Assembly (NCBI RefSeq): GCF_900142755.1
Contig: NZ_FRCA01000013.1
Span: forward strand, 1 to 63,316
DNA length: 63,316 bases
Source: Halomonas cupida
GTDB lineage: Bacteria; Pseudomonadota; Gammaproteobacteria; Pseudomonadales; Halomonadaceae
Reading direction: 5' to 3'
The notes below the pieces were generated by a model that was given only the letters and a program-made list of their open reading frames with translations, searched no databases and was not told where the DNA came from. This document shows, piece after piece, positions 33,673 to 42,585 of this stretch; the first letter of the stretch is position 1, and each line of letters starts with the position of its first letter. A program made the translations under genes and the position numbers.

Positions 33673-34899
33673 ATGCCTCTCACATCCCGGCCCACCGAGA
33701 TGACAAGCCCGCTACTGTGGCGTGACCTCTGCGTCTTCGACGGCCACCAGACCCTGCCCGAACCCATGGCCGTGGTGGTCGCCGACGGACGGATCGTCCA
33801 GCTCACCCCTATGACAGCGTTCGATGCCTCTGACCTCGAGCACTATCAGGACATGGGCAGTGGTGGTGTGATGACGCCCGGCCTGGTGGATTGCCACACC
33901 CACCTGGTATTCGGCGGCAGCCGTGCCGACGAATACGAGGCACGGCTGGAAGGTGTCAGTTATGAGGAGATCGCAAGACGTGGTGGCGGAATTCTGAGCA
34001 CCGTCAATGCCACGCGAAGCGCCACTGAGGACGAGCTCTACGCCACAGCGAAGCCCCGCCTGGAAGCGCTGATCGCCGATGGTGTGACCACCGTGGAGAT
34101 CAAGTCCGGCTATGGCCTGGATGTCGACAACGAACTGAAGATGCTGCGTGTTGCCCGCCGTCTCGGCGAGAACCTGCCGGTCCGGGTGATGACCACGCTG
34201 CTCGGCGCCCACGCCCTGCCCCCGGAATACCGCGACAACAGCGATGGCTATATCGATCTGGTGTGCGACGAGATGATCCCGCGTGCCGCGTCGGAAGGAC
34301 TGGCTGACGCCGTGGATGTGTTCTGCGAGAAGATCGCCTTTTCCGTCGCTCAGTGCGAACGCGTGTTCCGTGCGGCCCTTGCTCATGGTCTGCCGATCAA
34401 GGCCCACGCCGAGCAACTGTCCAACCTGGGCGGTACGGCCATGGCGGCAGGGCTCGGTGCGCTGTCTGCCGATCATATCGAGTATCTCGACGCGCACGGC
34501 ATCGACGCCATGCGTAAAGCCGGCAGTGTCGCCGTGATTCTGCCCGGCGCCTTCCTGACCCTGCGCGAAACCCAGCGTCCGCCGATCGCCGGGCTGCGCG
34601 AAGCCGGGGTACCGATGGCCGTGGCCACCGATGCCAATCCCGGCAGCTCCCCCATGTTCATGCCGACCCTGATGCTCAACCTGGCCTGCACCCTGTTCCA
34701 GTTGACGCCGCGGGAAGCGCTCTCCGGCATGACAGCCAACGCCGCCAGCGCCCTGGGACAGCCCAGCCTGGGACGCATCCAGGAGGGTGCCCCTGCCGAT
34801 CTCTGCGTATGGGACATCCACTCCCCTGCCGAGTTGGCCTATGCGGTACAACCGGGCCGTCTGCGTCAGCGCATCTTCCACGGAGGCCTGAGCGCATGA
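33673..34899 (+). CDS. hutI: Imidazolonepropionase HutI
   Basis: Cytoplasmic amidohydrolase of 408 residues that opens imidazolone-5-propionate to N-formimidoyl-L-glutamate. The metal site begins VDCHTHLVFGGSRADEY, with further ligands in IKAHAEQLSNLGG and the aspartate in VATDANPGSSP. VEIKSGYGLD is a family segment. The ATG at 33673 has GGAG upstream; a longer frame starting at 33586 would overlap the operator. It is the first gene of the hutIGU run, under a HutC box. Its stop overlaps the hutG start by 4 bp. Confidence 0.96.
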   Translation: MPLTSRPTEMTSPLLWRDLCVFDGHQTLPEPMAVVVADGRIVQLTPMTAFDASDLEHYQDMGSGGVMTPGLVDCHTHLVFGGSRADEYEARLEGVSYEEIARRGGGILSTVNATRSATEDELYATAKPRLEALIADGVTTVEIKSGYGLDVDNELKMLRVARRLGENLPVRVMTTLLGAHALPPEYRDNSDGYIDLVCDEMIPRAASEGLADAVDVFCEKIAFSVAQCERVFRAALAHGLPIKAHAEQLSNLGGTAMAAGLGALSADHIEYLDAHGIDAMRKAGSVAVILPGAFLTLRETQRPPIAGLREAGVPMAVATDANPGSSPMFMPTLMLNLACTLFQLTPREALSGMTANAASALGQPSLGRIQEGAPADLCVWDIHSPAELAYAVQPGRLRQRIFHGGLSA

Positions 34900-35918
34900 A
34901 CGAGAAGACCCGCACAGCGTCTGCCAACGACAATATGTCCGCTATCGACATGAGTCCCTGGCAGGGACGTACCGACCCCGAACCCGACAGTGACCGCTGG
35001 CACCAACGCATTCAGCCGCTGGCCCCGAGCGCCGTGCCTGGCACCGCGCTGATCGGCTTTGCCTGCGATGCCGGAGTGGCACGCAACCAGGGGCGTATCG
35101 GTGCCGCCGGCGGCCCTGCAGCCATTCGTCGTGCGCTCGCCCCGCTGGCCTGGCATCGCCAGGGGCCGGCCCATGATGCTGGCGACGTGGTGTGCCAGGG
35201 CGACGCGCTGGAGGAGGCCCAGCATGAACTGGCCAGCCAGGTGGCTGGACTACTGGACAACGGCCATCGCCCGTTGGTGCTGGGCGGCGGTCATGAGGTC
35301 GCCTTCGCCAGTTGGTCCGGGCTGGCCAGACATCTCGAGAATCACGAAGCCCTGTCAGGTAGCGCGGAGCCATGCCAGACCGAGCCATGTAAAGCCAGGC
35401 CACGTATCGGCATCATCAACCTGGATGCGCATTTCGATCTGCGCGACCCCAGCCACGTGCGTTCATCCGGCACTCCCTTCGCCCAGATTGCCGACAGCTG
35501 CAGCGAACGCGGCTGGCCGTTCCGTTATGCCTGCCTGGGAGTCAGCCGTGCCGCCAATACCCGGGCGCTATTCCAACGGGCAAAGTCGCTTGGAGTGCTG
35601 GTTCGCGAAGATCGTGAGTTCACGCCGGCACGCAGCGAAGCCCTGGTACGCGATCTGGGTCGCTTCATCTCACGTTGCGATCACCTCTACCTGACCACCG
35701 ATCTGGACGTCCTGCCCAGCGCCGAAGCGCCCGGCGTCAGCGCGCCCGCTGCCCGTGGTGTGTCGCTGGCCATGCTCGAGCCCTTGATCGAGTCAATCCG
35801 CGACAGCGGCAAGCTGCGGCTGGCCGATATCGCTGAGCTCAACCCCGAATTCGACCAGGACAATCGAACCGCCAGAGTCGCGGCTCGGCTTGTCCATCTA
35901 CTGACGCTCGATACCTGA
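34896..35918 (+). CDS. hutG: Formimidoylglutamase HutG
   Basis: Binuclear manganese ureohydrolase of 340 residues that splits N-formimidoylglutamate into glutamate and formamide, the one-step end of the hut pathway. Arginase-family ligand motifs are visible: GGGHEVAFA, INLDAHFDLR and TTDLDVLP. The start at 34896 overlaps the hutI stop (ATGA), so the two are coupled. No hutF is present, in line with use of the formimidohydrolase branch. A 23-residue insertion-like stretch (NHEALSGSAEPCQTEPCKAR) between the first two motifs is unusual and enriched in repeated 'EPC' units. Confidence 0.94.
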   Translation: MNEKTRTASANDNMSAIDMSPWQGRTDPEPDSDRWHQRIQPLAPSAVPGTALIGFACDAGVARNQGRIGAAGGPAAIRRALAPLAWHRQGPAHDAGDVVCQGDALEEAQHELASQVAGLLDNGHRPLVLGGGHEVAFASWSGLARHLENHEALSGSAEPCQTEPCKARPRIGIINLDAHFDLRDPSHVRSSGTPFAQIADSCSERGWPFRYACLGVSRAANTRALFQRAKSLGVLVREDREFTPARSEALVRDLGRFISRCDHLYLTTDLDVLPSAEAPGVSAPAARGVSLAMLEPLIESIRDSGKLRLADIAELNPEFDQDNRTARVAARLVHLLTLDT

Positions 35919-35986
35919 TTATCGAAGCATCGATCGCCGACCATCAAAACCGATCATCAAGGCCCCCAACACGAGGATTATCTGCC

Positions 35987-37696
35987 ATGTCACTTCAGGA
36001 TCAGCCAGTTCATGACCCGTCAGTTCGCGACAAGCGTCACGACCCCAGCCGCAAAATTGCCGCTCCCACCGGCAGTGAGCTGTCCTGCAAGAGTTGGCTG
36101 ACCGAAGCGCCACTACGCATGTTGATGAACAACCTGCACCCGGATGTTGCCGAACGTCCCGAGGACCTGGTGGTATATGGCGGCATCGGCCGTGCCGCGC
36201 GCGACTGGGAGTGCTTTGACCGGATCGTCGAGACCCTGCGCCGTCTGGAGGACAACCAGTCACTGCTGATCCAGTCCGGCAAGCCGGTGGGTGTCTTCGA
36301 GACCCACAAGGATGCACCTCGCGTACTGATCGCCAACTCCAACCTGGTACCCTCCTGGGCCAACTGGGAGCACTTCAACGAGCTCGACCGCAAGGGCCTG
36401 ATGATGTACGGCCAGATGACGGCAGGCTCGTGGATCTACATCGGCTCCCAGGGCATCGTCCAGGGCACCTACGAGACCTTTGTCGAGGCCGGTCGTCAGC
36501 ACTTCGACGGCGAACTCAAGGGACGCTGGATTCTCACTGCCGGCCTCGGTGGCATGGGCGGCGCCCAGCCTCTGGCAGCGACCCTCGCCGGCGCCTGCTC
36601 CCTCAACATCGAGTGTCAGCAGACCAGCATCGATTTCCGCCTGCGGACACGCTATCTGGACGAGCAGGCCACCGACCTGGATGATGCCCTGGCACGCATC
36701 GAGCGCTACACCGCCGAAGGCAAGGCGATCTCCATCGGCCTGTGCGCCAACGCCGCCGACGTACTGCCCGAGTTGGTACGCCGTGGCGTCAAGCCGGACA
36801 TGGTTACCGACCAGACCAGCGCACACGACCCCCTGCACGGTTACCTGCCCGCTGGCTGGACATGGCAGCAGTACGTGGAGCGCGGCAAGAGCGAAGCGGA
36901 AGCTACAGTCAAGGCAGCCAAACAGTCCATGGCCGTGCATGTCCGCGCCATGCTCGAGTTCCAGAAGATGGGCGTGCCAACCTTCGACTACGGCAACAAC
37001 ATTCGCCAGATGGCCATGGAAGAAGGCGTCGACAATGCCTTCGACTTCCCCGGCTTCGTGCCCGCCTATATCCGTCCGTTGTTCTGTCAGGGAATCGGCC
37101 CGTTCCGCTGGGCGGCGTTGTCCGGTGACCCCGAGGACATCTACAAGACCGACCAGAAGGTCAAGGAACTGATCCCCGACGATCCGCACCTGCACAACTG
37201 GCTCGACATGGCCCGTGAGCGCATCGCCTTCCAGGGTCTGCCGGCGCGTATCTGCTGGGTCGGCCTCAAGGACCGCGCACGCCTCGGCCAGGCCTTCAAT
37301 GAAATGGTCAAGAGTGGCGAGTTGAAGGCGCCGGTCGTCATCGGTCGCGACCACCTCGACTCCGGCTCGGTGGCCAGCCCCAATCGCGAAACCGAAGCCA
37401 TGCAGGACGGGTCGGATGCGGTCTCTGACTGGCCGTTGCTCAACGCCCTGCTCAACACCGCGGGCGGCGCCACCTGGGTCTCCCTGCACCACGGCGGCGG
37501 CGTCGGCATGGGCTTCTCCCAACATGCTGGGGTGGTGATCGTGGCGGACGGCAGCGACGATGCCCATGCTCGTCTGGGCCGCGTGCTGCGCAACGACCCG
37601 GGTACTGGCGTCATGCGCCATGCCGATGCCGGTTATGACATTGCCAGGCGCAGCGCCAGGGAGAATGGACTGGATCTGCCGATGCTCAAGGACTGA
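35987..37696 (+). CDS. hutU: Urocanate hydratase HutU
   Basis: NAD-dependent urocanase of 569 residues, which adds water to urocanate to give imidazolone propionate. Family marks are GGMGGAQPLAATLAGA in the NAD-binding domain, TDQTSAHDPLHGYLPAGW, and the catalytic-cysteine segment LPARICWVGLKDRARLG. Full length. It follows hutG by 68 bp and is followed by an 11-bp-stem hairpin before the BCCT gene. If the neighbouring HutH paralogue releases urocanate from a histidine betaine, HutU would be the point of entry into this pathway. Confidence 0.97.
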   Translation: MSLQDQPVHDPSVRDKRHDPSRKIAAPTGSELSCKSWLTEAPLRMLMNNLHPDVAERPEDLVVYGGIGRAARDWECFDRIVETLRRLEDNQSLLIQSGKPVGVFETHKDAPRVLIANSNLVPSWANWEHFNELDRKGLMMYGQMTAGSWIYIGSQGIVQGTYETFVEAGRQHFDGELKGRWILTAGLGGMGGAQPLAATLAGACSLNIECQQTSIDFRLRTRYLDEQATDLDDALARIERYTAEGKAISIGLCANAADVLPELVRRGVKPDMVTDQTSAHDPLHGYLPAGWTWQQYVERGKSEAEATVKAAKQSMAVHVRAMLEFQKMGVPTFDYGNNIRQMAMEEGVDNAFDFPGFVPAYIRPLFCQGIGPFRWAALSGDPEDIYKTDQKVKELIPDDPHLHNWLDMARERIAFQGLPARICWVGLKDRARLGQAFNEMVKSGELKAPVVIGRDHLDSGSVASPNRETEAMQDGSDAVSDWPLLNALLNTAGGATWVSLHHGGGVGMGFSQHAGVVIVADGSDDAHARLGRVLRNDPGTGVMRHADAGYDIARRSARENGLDLPMLKD

Positions 37697-37717
37697 TCCT
37701 CTCTTCTCGATCCCACC

Positions 37718-37742
37718 GGCGTCGGCAGCCACTGCCGACGCC
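37718..37742 (+). terminator. Terminator-like hairpin between hutU and the BCCT gene
   Basis: GGCGTCGGCAG (37718-37728) and CTGCCGACGCC (37732-37742) form an 11-bp stem with a CCA loop. It is followed by TTCC only, so it probably attenuates rather than stops transcription into the BCCT gene 34 bp later. Confidence 0.65.
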
Positions 37743-37776
37743 TTCCAACAACAATACCCGCCGAGACACTCCCCCG

Positions 37777-39384
37777 ATGAATACGCACAACGATGCAAGC
37801 GACAACAGACGGCGCCTGAAGCTCAGCGTGTTCCTGCCGGCCTTTGCGATCATATTGTTGGCTGTCGCCGTTGGCCTGGTGAACAACGAACTGCTGGTCG
37901 AGGTCGCGAAGCAGCTGTTCTATATCTCGCTGTCGGACTTCGGCTGGCTGTATCAACTGGTCGCCGTAGCAGCACTGCTGATCACCGGCTTCATCTTCTT
38001 CTCCAGGGCGGGAAACATTCGTCTTGGTGGCAAGGATGCCAAACCTCAGTTCTCACTGGCCTCCAACTTTGCCATGGCACTGACCGGTGGTATTGCCACT
38101 GGGGTTGTCACCTACTCGGTCAACGAACCGATCATCTATCTGGGCAATATCTACGGTGAGATAGCTCAGCAGGATTTCGCTGCCGGCAGTGGTGAAGCCG
38201 CGATCTTTGCGCTGGCCAGAAGCTTCCACAACTGGAGCTTCATTCCCTACGCCATCTATTCCATTGTCGGCCTGATGATCGCCTACATGCATTTCAACCG
38301 ACGTCAGAAATTCTCGATTTCCTCGACCATTACGCCGGTACTCGGTGCTCATGGCCACAAGCCGGTGGTACGTGCCGTGGTAGACATCATCTCGGTGCTG
38401 GCGATTGCTCTGGGACTGGCGTCTTCACTGGGAGCAGGGTTGGCGCTGATCAGCTCTGGACTGCAGGCCCAGTACGGCGTGGTGCCCAATGCCACCACCT
38501 GGCTGATGATCAGCCTGGTCATCGCAGCCATCTTCATCACCTCGGCAGTGTCCGGTCTCAAGCGCGGCATCCGGGTACTGTCGTCGCTCAATGCCTGGAT
38601 CTTCTATGCCTTCGTCGCCGTTCTGGTGGTGGTCGGACCACTGACCTATATCCTCAGTCTGTCGGTGACCAGTCTCGGCTACTGGATGGACAACTTCTTC
38701 CTGTGGTCCTTCGACACCAAGGAGGCTGGAGGTGAAGCACTGGTCACCTGGTGGACCATGTATGACTGGTCGATCTGGATTGCCTACGCCCCCTTGATGG
38801 GCCTGTTTCTGGCCCGAATCTCCTACGGCCGTACGCTGCGTGAGTTTCTGGTCATCAACTGGATTCTGCCATCGGTCTTCGGCCTGGTGTGGTTCGCGAT
38901 CTGGGGCGGCGCAGCGATCAAATGGCAGATGGATGGCAGTATCGATCTGATCAACATCGTCACCGAGAACGGCGCCGTCTCCGGACTCTGGGGCTTCCTG
39001 CAGCATCTGCCCATGGCCGCGCTGCTGGTACCGTTGGCGATCTTCACCCTTGTCATCTCCTTCTCCACTGCTGCGGACTCGATGTCATCGACCATTGCGA
39101 CCATCTGTACCCGCAACATGTCCGCTGATGAAGAGTCGCCAACTCGACAGAAGATACTTTGGGGACTATCGATTGCCGTTATCGCCTACATCATGGTGGC
39201 CTTCGGCGGCGGCGCCCAGGGTGTCGACGGCATCAAGTACCTGGCAGCGGCCGGTGGCTTCGCCGTGGTGTTCCTGTTCGTGCTGATCCTGATCTCGGCC
39301 GCAAGGGTATTCATCTCGGGCCATGTCGATGACCAACCCGAATCTGCTCAGCAACTCAAGTCAGTAGAAAATGACCATGCATGA
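37777..39384 (+). CDS. Divergent BCCT transporter of the hut locus
   Basis: Twelve-helix carrier of 535 residues in the betaine/choline/carnitine family, without the long C-terminal domain of BetT. The usual VAEP motif is replaced by VNEP (VTYSVNEPIIYLGN), and the central tryptophan-rich helix reads WTMYDWSIWIAYAPLMGLFL, keeping the aromatic box while changing its surroundings. These changes suggest a non-standard ligand. BCCT carriers take up trimethylammonium compounds. The gene lies inside the hut operon and its last 14 bases overlap the start of a MIO-less HutH paralogue, which points to a trimethylated histidine such as hercynine or ergothioneine. Histidine itself is the alternative. Ribosome site weak. 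Confidence 0.82.
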   Translation: MNTHNDASDNRRRLKLSVFLPAFAIILLAVAVGLVNNELLVEVAKQLFYISLSDFGWLYQLVAVAALLITGFIFFSRAGNIRLGGKDAKPQFSLASNFAMALTGGIATGVVTYSVNEPIIYLGNIYGEIAQQDFAAGSGEAAIFALARSFHNWSFIPYAIYSIVGLMIAYMHFNRRQKFSISSTITPVLGAHGHKPVVRAVVDIISVLAIALGLASSLGAGLALISSGLQAQYGVVPNATTWLMISLVIAAIFITSAVSGLKRGIRVLSSLNAWIFYAFVAVLVVVGPLTYILSLSVTSLGYWMDNFFLWSFDTKEAGGEALVTWWTMYDWSIWIAYAPLMGLFLARISYGRTLREFLVINWILPSVFGLVWFAIWGGAAIKWQMDGSIDLINIVTENGAVSGLWGFLQHLPMAALLVPLAIFTLVISFSTAADSMSSTIATICTRNMSADEESPTRQKILWGLSIAVIAYIMVAFGGGAQGVDGIKYLAAAGGFAVVFLFVLILISAARVFISGHVDDQPESAQQLKSVENDHA

Positions 39385-40930
39385 CGACCAGCATATCGAA
39401 CTCGGCACAGCACCTGTGGTCTGGCAGGACGTCGTCAGGATCGCTCGTCACGGGGCCAGTCTGTCGCTGTCCCGGGACGCCCGGGAGCGAATCGCCACGG
39501 CACGTCACGTCGTGGACGACATCGCATCCTCGGCCACGCCACATTACGGCATCAATACTGGACTCGGTGCCTTGTGCGATGTCGTGCTTGAACCCAGCGA
39601 GCTGGAGCGACTCTCCCGCCATACACTGATGAGCCACGCCAGCGGTGTCGGCCCACCATTGAGAACGGAGCAGGTCAGAGCCATCATCTGCTGCGCCATC
39701 ATCAACTATAGCCATGGATACTCCGGCATCAGCCCGGCTGTTGTGGAAGGCCTGCTACGACTTCTGAACGAGCGGATCACTCCCATCGTGCCTTCCCAGG
39801 GTTCTGTCGGCTATCTCACTCATATGGCGCATATCGGCCTGGCCTTGCTGGGTCACGGAAACGTCGAGTTCCAGGGCCAGAACATGCCAACGGACCAGGC
39901 GCTCAACGCCATCGGTATGTCGCCGTTGAGTCTGGGTCCCAAGGACGGTCTGAGTCTGGTCAACGGAACGCCCGCCATGACAGGGTTGGCGTGCCTGGCA
40001 CTGGATGATGCTGACCTCCTTGCCGCCTGGGCCGATGTCATTGGCGCCATGAGCTTCGAGGTATTGGGAGGCCAGTTGGATGCTTTCCACCCCGACGTGA
40101 TTCGGCTCAAACGACAGCGCGGTGTCCAGCAGGTGGGGGACAACTTGCGCCACCTGCTCGAAGGTAGCCAGCATCTGGCACGCCGCCAGGGACAGCGACT
40201 TCAGGATGCACTGAGCCTGCGCGCCATGCCTCAGGTACACGGCGCCTGCCGTGACCAGTTCAAGCATGCCGCCAGGCAGATAACGCAGGAACTCAATTCG
40301 GCTTCCGACAATCCTCTCGTCGTCGTCAACCAGGACGGCTATCGGATCATCTCCCAGGCAAACCCACATGGTGCCTCTGTCGCCATGGCTTGCGACCTAC
40401 TGGCTATCGCCGTTTGCGAGTGGAGTTCCATATCCGAACGACGCCTCTATCGCCTGGTCACTCCGCAGGCCAACCAACTTCCTCCGTTCCTGACCACGGA
40501 GAGCGGCGTCAAATCCGGCATGATGATCGCACAGTACTCCGCGGCCTCTCTGGTCGCGGAATGCAAGCGCCTTGCCCAGCCCGCCGTTACCGACAATTTC
40601 CTGACCTCCGGGCTGCAGGAAGACCATTTGAGCCTGGGAGAGAGCGCGGCTCTGAAGTTGGACCAGGCGCTCGAGAATGCCGCTATGGTGCTCGCCATCG
40701 AATACCTGCTGGCGTCGCAGGCCATGGACCTGGTCGATGACCAGAATTTCGCTCCTGCGACCACGCTTGCCTGGCACACTCTACGGGAGCGTGTTCCTTC
40801 CTACAGCGAAGAACACGCCCTTTCCCATGACATGCAGTCAACCCGCGACCTGCTTCGCGAACATACATCGTTGGCAACATTCCGCCGACACGCTCCACAC
40901 CTCAATCCAGGGAATGAACATCATGTCTAG
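39371..40930 (+). CDS. HutH paralogue lacking the MIO tripeptide; candidate histidine-betaine lyase
   Basis: HAL/PAL-fold protein of 519 residues. In true HutH the prosthetic MIO group forms from Ala-Ser-Gly in GSVGASGDLAPLAHM. Here residues 144-152 read GSVGYLTHM, and the alignment resumes with no other gap, so exactly three residues are missing. Conserved pocket residues remain: Tyr59 (HYGINTG), His89 (MSHASG), the NGTP asparagine, the arginine in LQDALSLRAMPQ, and QEDH. The HutH tyrosine of DPYSLR is Leu, and GNFHAEP has become ANPHGAS. Without MIO it should not deaminate histidine; elimination of trimethylamine from hercynine or ergothioneine, as in ergothionase, is the best guess. It overlaps the BCCT gene (14 bp) and hutH (8 bp). 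Confidence 0.8.
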   Translation: MTMHDDQHIELGTAPVVWQDVVRIARHGASLSLSRDARERIATARHVVDDIASSATPHYGINTGLGALCDVVLEPSELERLSRHTLMSHASGVGPPLRTEQVRAIICCAIINYSHGYSGISPAVVEGLLRLLNERITPIVPSQGSVGYLTHMAHIGLALLGHGNVEFQGQNMPTDQALNAIGMSPLSLGPKDGLSLVNGTPAMTGLACLALDDADLLAAWADVIGAMSFEVLGGQLDAFHPDVIRLKRQRGVQQVGDNLRHLLEGSQHLARRQGQRLQDALSLRAMPQVHGACRDQFKHAARQITQELNSASDNPLVVVNQDGYRIISQANPHGASVAMACDLLAIAVCEWSSISERRLYRLVTPQANQLPPFLTTESGVKSGMMIAQYSAASLVAECKRLAQPAVTDNFLTSGLQEDHLSLGESAALKLDQALENAAMVLAIEYLLASQAMDLVDDQNFAPATTLAWHTLRERVPSYSEEHALSHDMQSTRDLLREHTSLATFRRHAPHLNPGNEHHV

Positions 40931-42455
40931 TATGCAGATCTCTCCCGGTCAGATGACGCTGGCACAGGCACGCCAGATCTTCGCGGCTTCCACCCGGGTC
41001 AGCCTGCCGACCAGCGCCGATGCGGATATTCGCCGTGCCGTCGATTGCGTCAACCGCGTGGTCGAGGAGGATCGCACCGTTTACGGCATCAACACCGGCT
41101 TCGGTCTGCTGGCCCAGACCCGTATCGAGAAGGATCAACTCGAGGACCTGCAGCGCTCGCTGGTGCTGTCCCACTCCACCGGCGTCGGTGCTGCCATGGA
41201 TGACGCCCTGGTACGGCTGATCATGGTGCTCAAGGTCAATAGTCTGGCGCGGGGCTTCTCCGGTATCCGCCGTGAAGTGCTGGATGCCCTGATGGCACTG
41301 ATCAATGCTGAGGTCTATCCGCATATTCCGCTCAAGGGCTCGGTTGGCGCCTCCGGTGACCTGGCCCCTCTGGCACACATGAGCGTGGTACTGCTCGGCG
41401 AGGGCAAGGCCCGTTACCGCGGTGAATGGCTGACCGCCACCGAAGCCCTCGGCATCGCCGGCCTCGAGCCACTGTCATTGGCTCCCAAGGAAGGTCTGGC
41501 ACTGCTCAATGGCACCCAGGTCTCCACCGCCTATGCCCTCAAGGGGCTGTTCGAGGCCGAGGATCTGTTCGCCGCGGCCACCGTCTGCGGCTCGCTGACC
41601 GTGGAAGCCACATTGAGCTCGCGCTCTCCCTTCGATGCTCGTATTCATGAGGTACGTGGTCAGCGCGGTCAGATCGATGCCGCTGCGACCTATCGCCACC
41701 TGCTGGGTACACACAGCGAAATCAGCAATTCTCACGCTGATTGCGACAAGGTGCAGGACCCCTATTCCCTGCGCTGCCAGCCCCAGGTCATGGGCGCTGC
41801 GCTGACCCAGATTCGCCAGGCCGCCGAGGTATTGGCCATCGAGGTCAACGCGGTATCAGACAACCCGCTGGTATTCGCCGAACAGGGGGACATCATTTCC
41901 GGCGGCAACTTCCACGCCGAACCTGTGGCCATGGCGGCCGACAACCTGGCGCTGGCCATCGCCGAGATCGGCTCGCTCACCGAACGGCGTGTTTCCCTGA
42001 TGATGGACAAGCACATGTCCCAGTTGCCGCCCTTCCTGGTGGAAAACGGAGGGGTCAACTCCGGCTTCATGATCGCCCAGGTTACCGCCGCGGCTCTGGC
42101 CAGCGAGAACAAGGCACTGGCGCATCCCCACAGTGTCGATAGCCTGCCGACCTCCGCCAACCAGGAAGATCATGTCTCCATGGCGCCGGCCGCGGGCAAA
42201 CGGTTGTGGGAGATGGCCGATAACGTGCGCGGAATCCTTGCCATCGAATGGCTGGCCGCCTGCCAGGGACTCGACTTCCGTCAGGGCCTCAAGACCACGA
42301 CAGCACTGGAAGAGGCGCGCCACACCCTGCGCGAGCGTGTCGCCTACTACGACAAGGATCGTTTCTTCGCACCGGATATCGATGCCGCCTGCGAGTTGCT
42401 GTCTTCCGGCGTTCTCAACGCGCTGATACCTGCTTCGCTGTTGCCGAGCCACTGA
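40923..42455 (+). CDS. hutH: Histidine ammonia-lyase HutH
   Basis: Canonical histidase of 510 residues that converts histidine to urocanate and ammonia. The MIO tripeptide Ala143-Ser144-Gly145 is intact in GSVGASGDLAPLAHM. Other active-site residues are present: YGINTGFG, VLSHSTGVG, NGTQVSTAYAL, DPYSLRCQPQ, GNFHAEP and NQEDHVSM. The start is taken at 40923 (MSSMQISPGQ) with AGGGA about ten bases upstream; 40914 is in frame but too close to that site. It overlaps the end of the paralogue gene, so the two are translated together. A hairpin at 42507-42533 separates it from the permease gene. Confidence 0.95.
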   Translation: MSSMQISPGQMTLAQARQIFAASTRVSLPTSADADIRRAVDCVNRVVEEDRTVYGINTGFGLLAQTRIEKDQLEDLQRSLVLSHSTGVGAAMDDALVRLIMVLKVNSLARGFSGIRREVLDALMALINAEVYPHIPLKGSVGASGDLAPLAHMSVVLLGEGKARYRGEWLTATEALGIAGLEPLSLAPKEGLALLNGTQVSTAYALKGLFEAEDLFAAATVCGSLTVEATLSSRSPFDARIHEVRGQRGQIDAAATYRHLLGTHSEISNSHADCDKVQDPYSLRCQPQVMGAALTQIRQAAEVLAIEVNAVSDNPLVFAEQGDIISGGNFHAEPVAMAADNLALAIAEIGSLTERRVSLMMDKHMSQLPPFLVENGGVNSGFMIAQVTAAALASENKALAHPHSVDSLPTSANQEDHVSMAPAAGKRLWEMADNVRGILAIEWLAACQGLDFRQGLKTTTALEEARHTLRERVAYYDKDRFFAPDIDAACELLSSGVLNALIPASLLPSH

Positions 42456-42506
42456 TACTCGGCCGGTCATGCCGGTCTCCAACCCTGATCCCCGATCCAT
42501 GGTCCC

Positions 42507-42533
42507 GGTCCCGTGTCTCTATGACGCGGGACC
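42507..42533 (+). terminator. Terminator-like hairpin between hutH and the permease gene
   Basis: GGTCCCG (42507-42513) pairs with CGGGACC (42527-42533), and an inner GTC/GAC pairing gives about 11 bp around a TCTAT loop. No T-run follows, so partial termination is likely. Confidence 0.6.
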
Positions 42534-42585
42534 ACTTTGACCGGCAAACGCCCCCCGTCCGATAAACACAAACAAGGGGAAATCG

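Noticed and set aside
36260..37798. Long antisense frames opposite hutU, hutI, fruB and the hybrid kinase (up to over 500 residues).
   Set aside because: They run opposite well-supported genes of high GC content, where codon bias keeps the other strand open; none shows family motifs.
39371..40930. The HutH paralogue as a decayed or mis-sequenced hutH.
   Set aside because: The frame is open at full length, the three-residue gap is exact and in frame, the substitutions around it are coherent, and most pocket residues are kept; decay would not remove only the MIO tripeptide.
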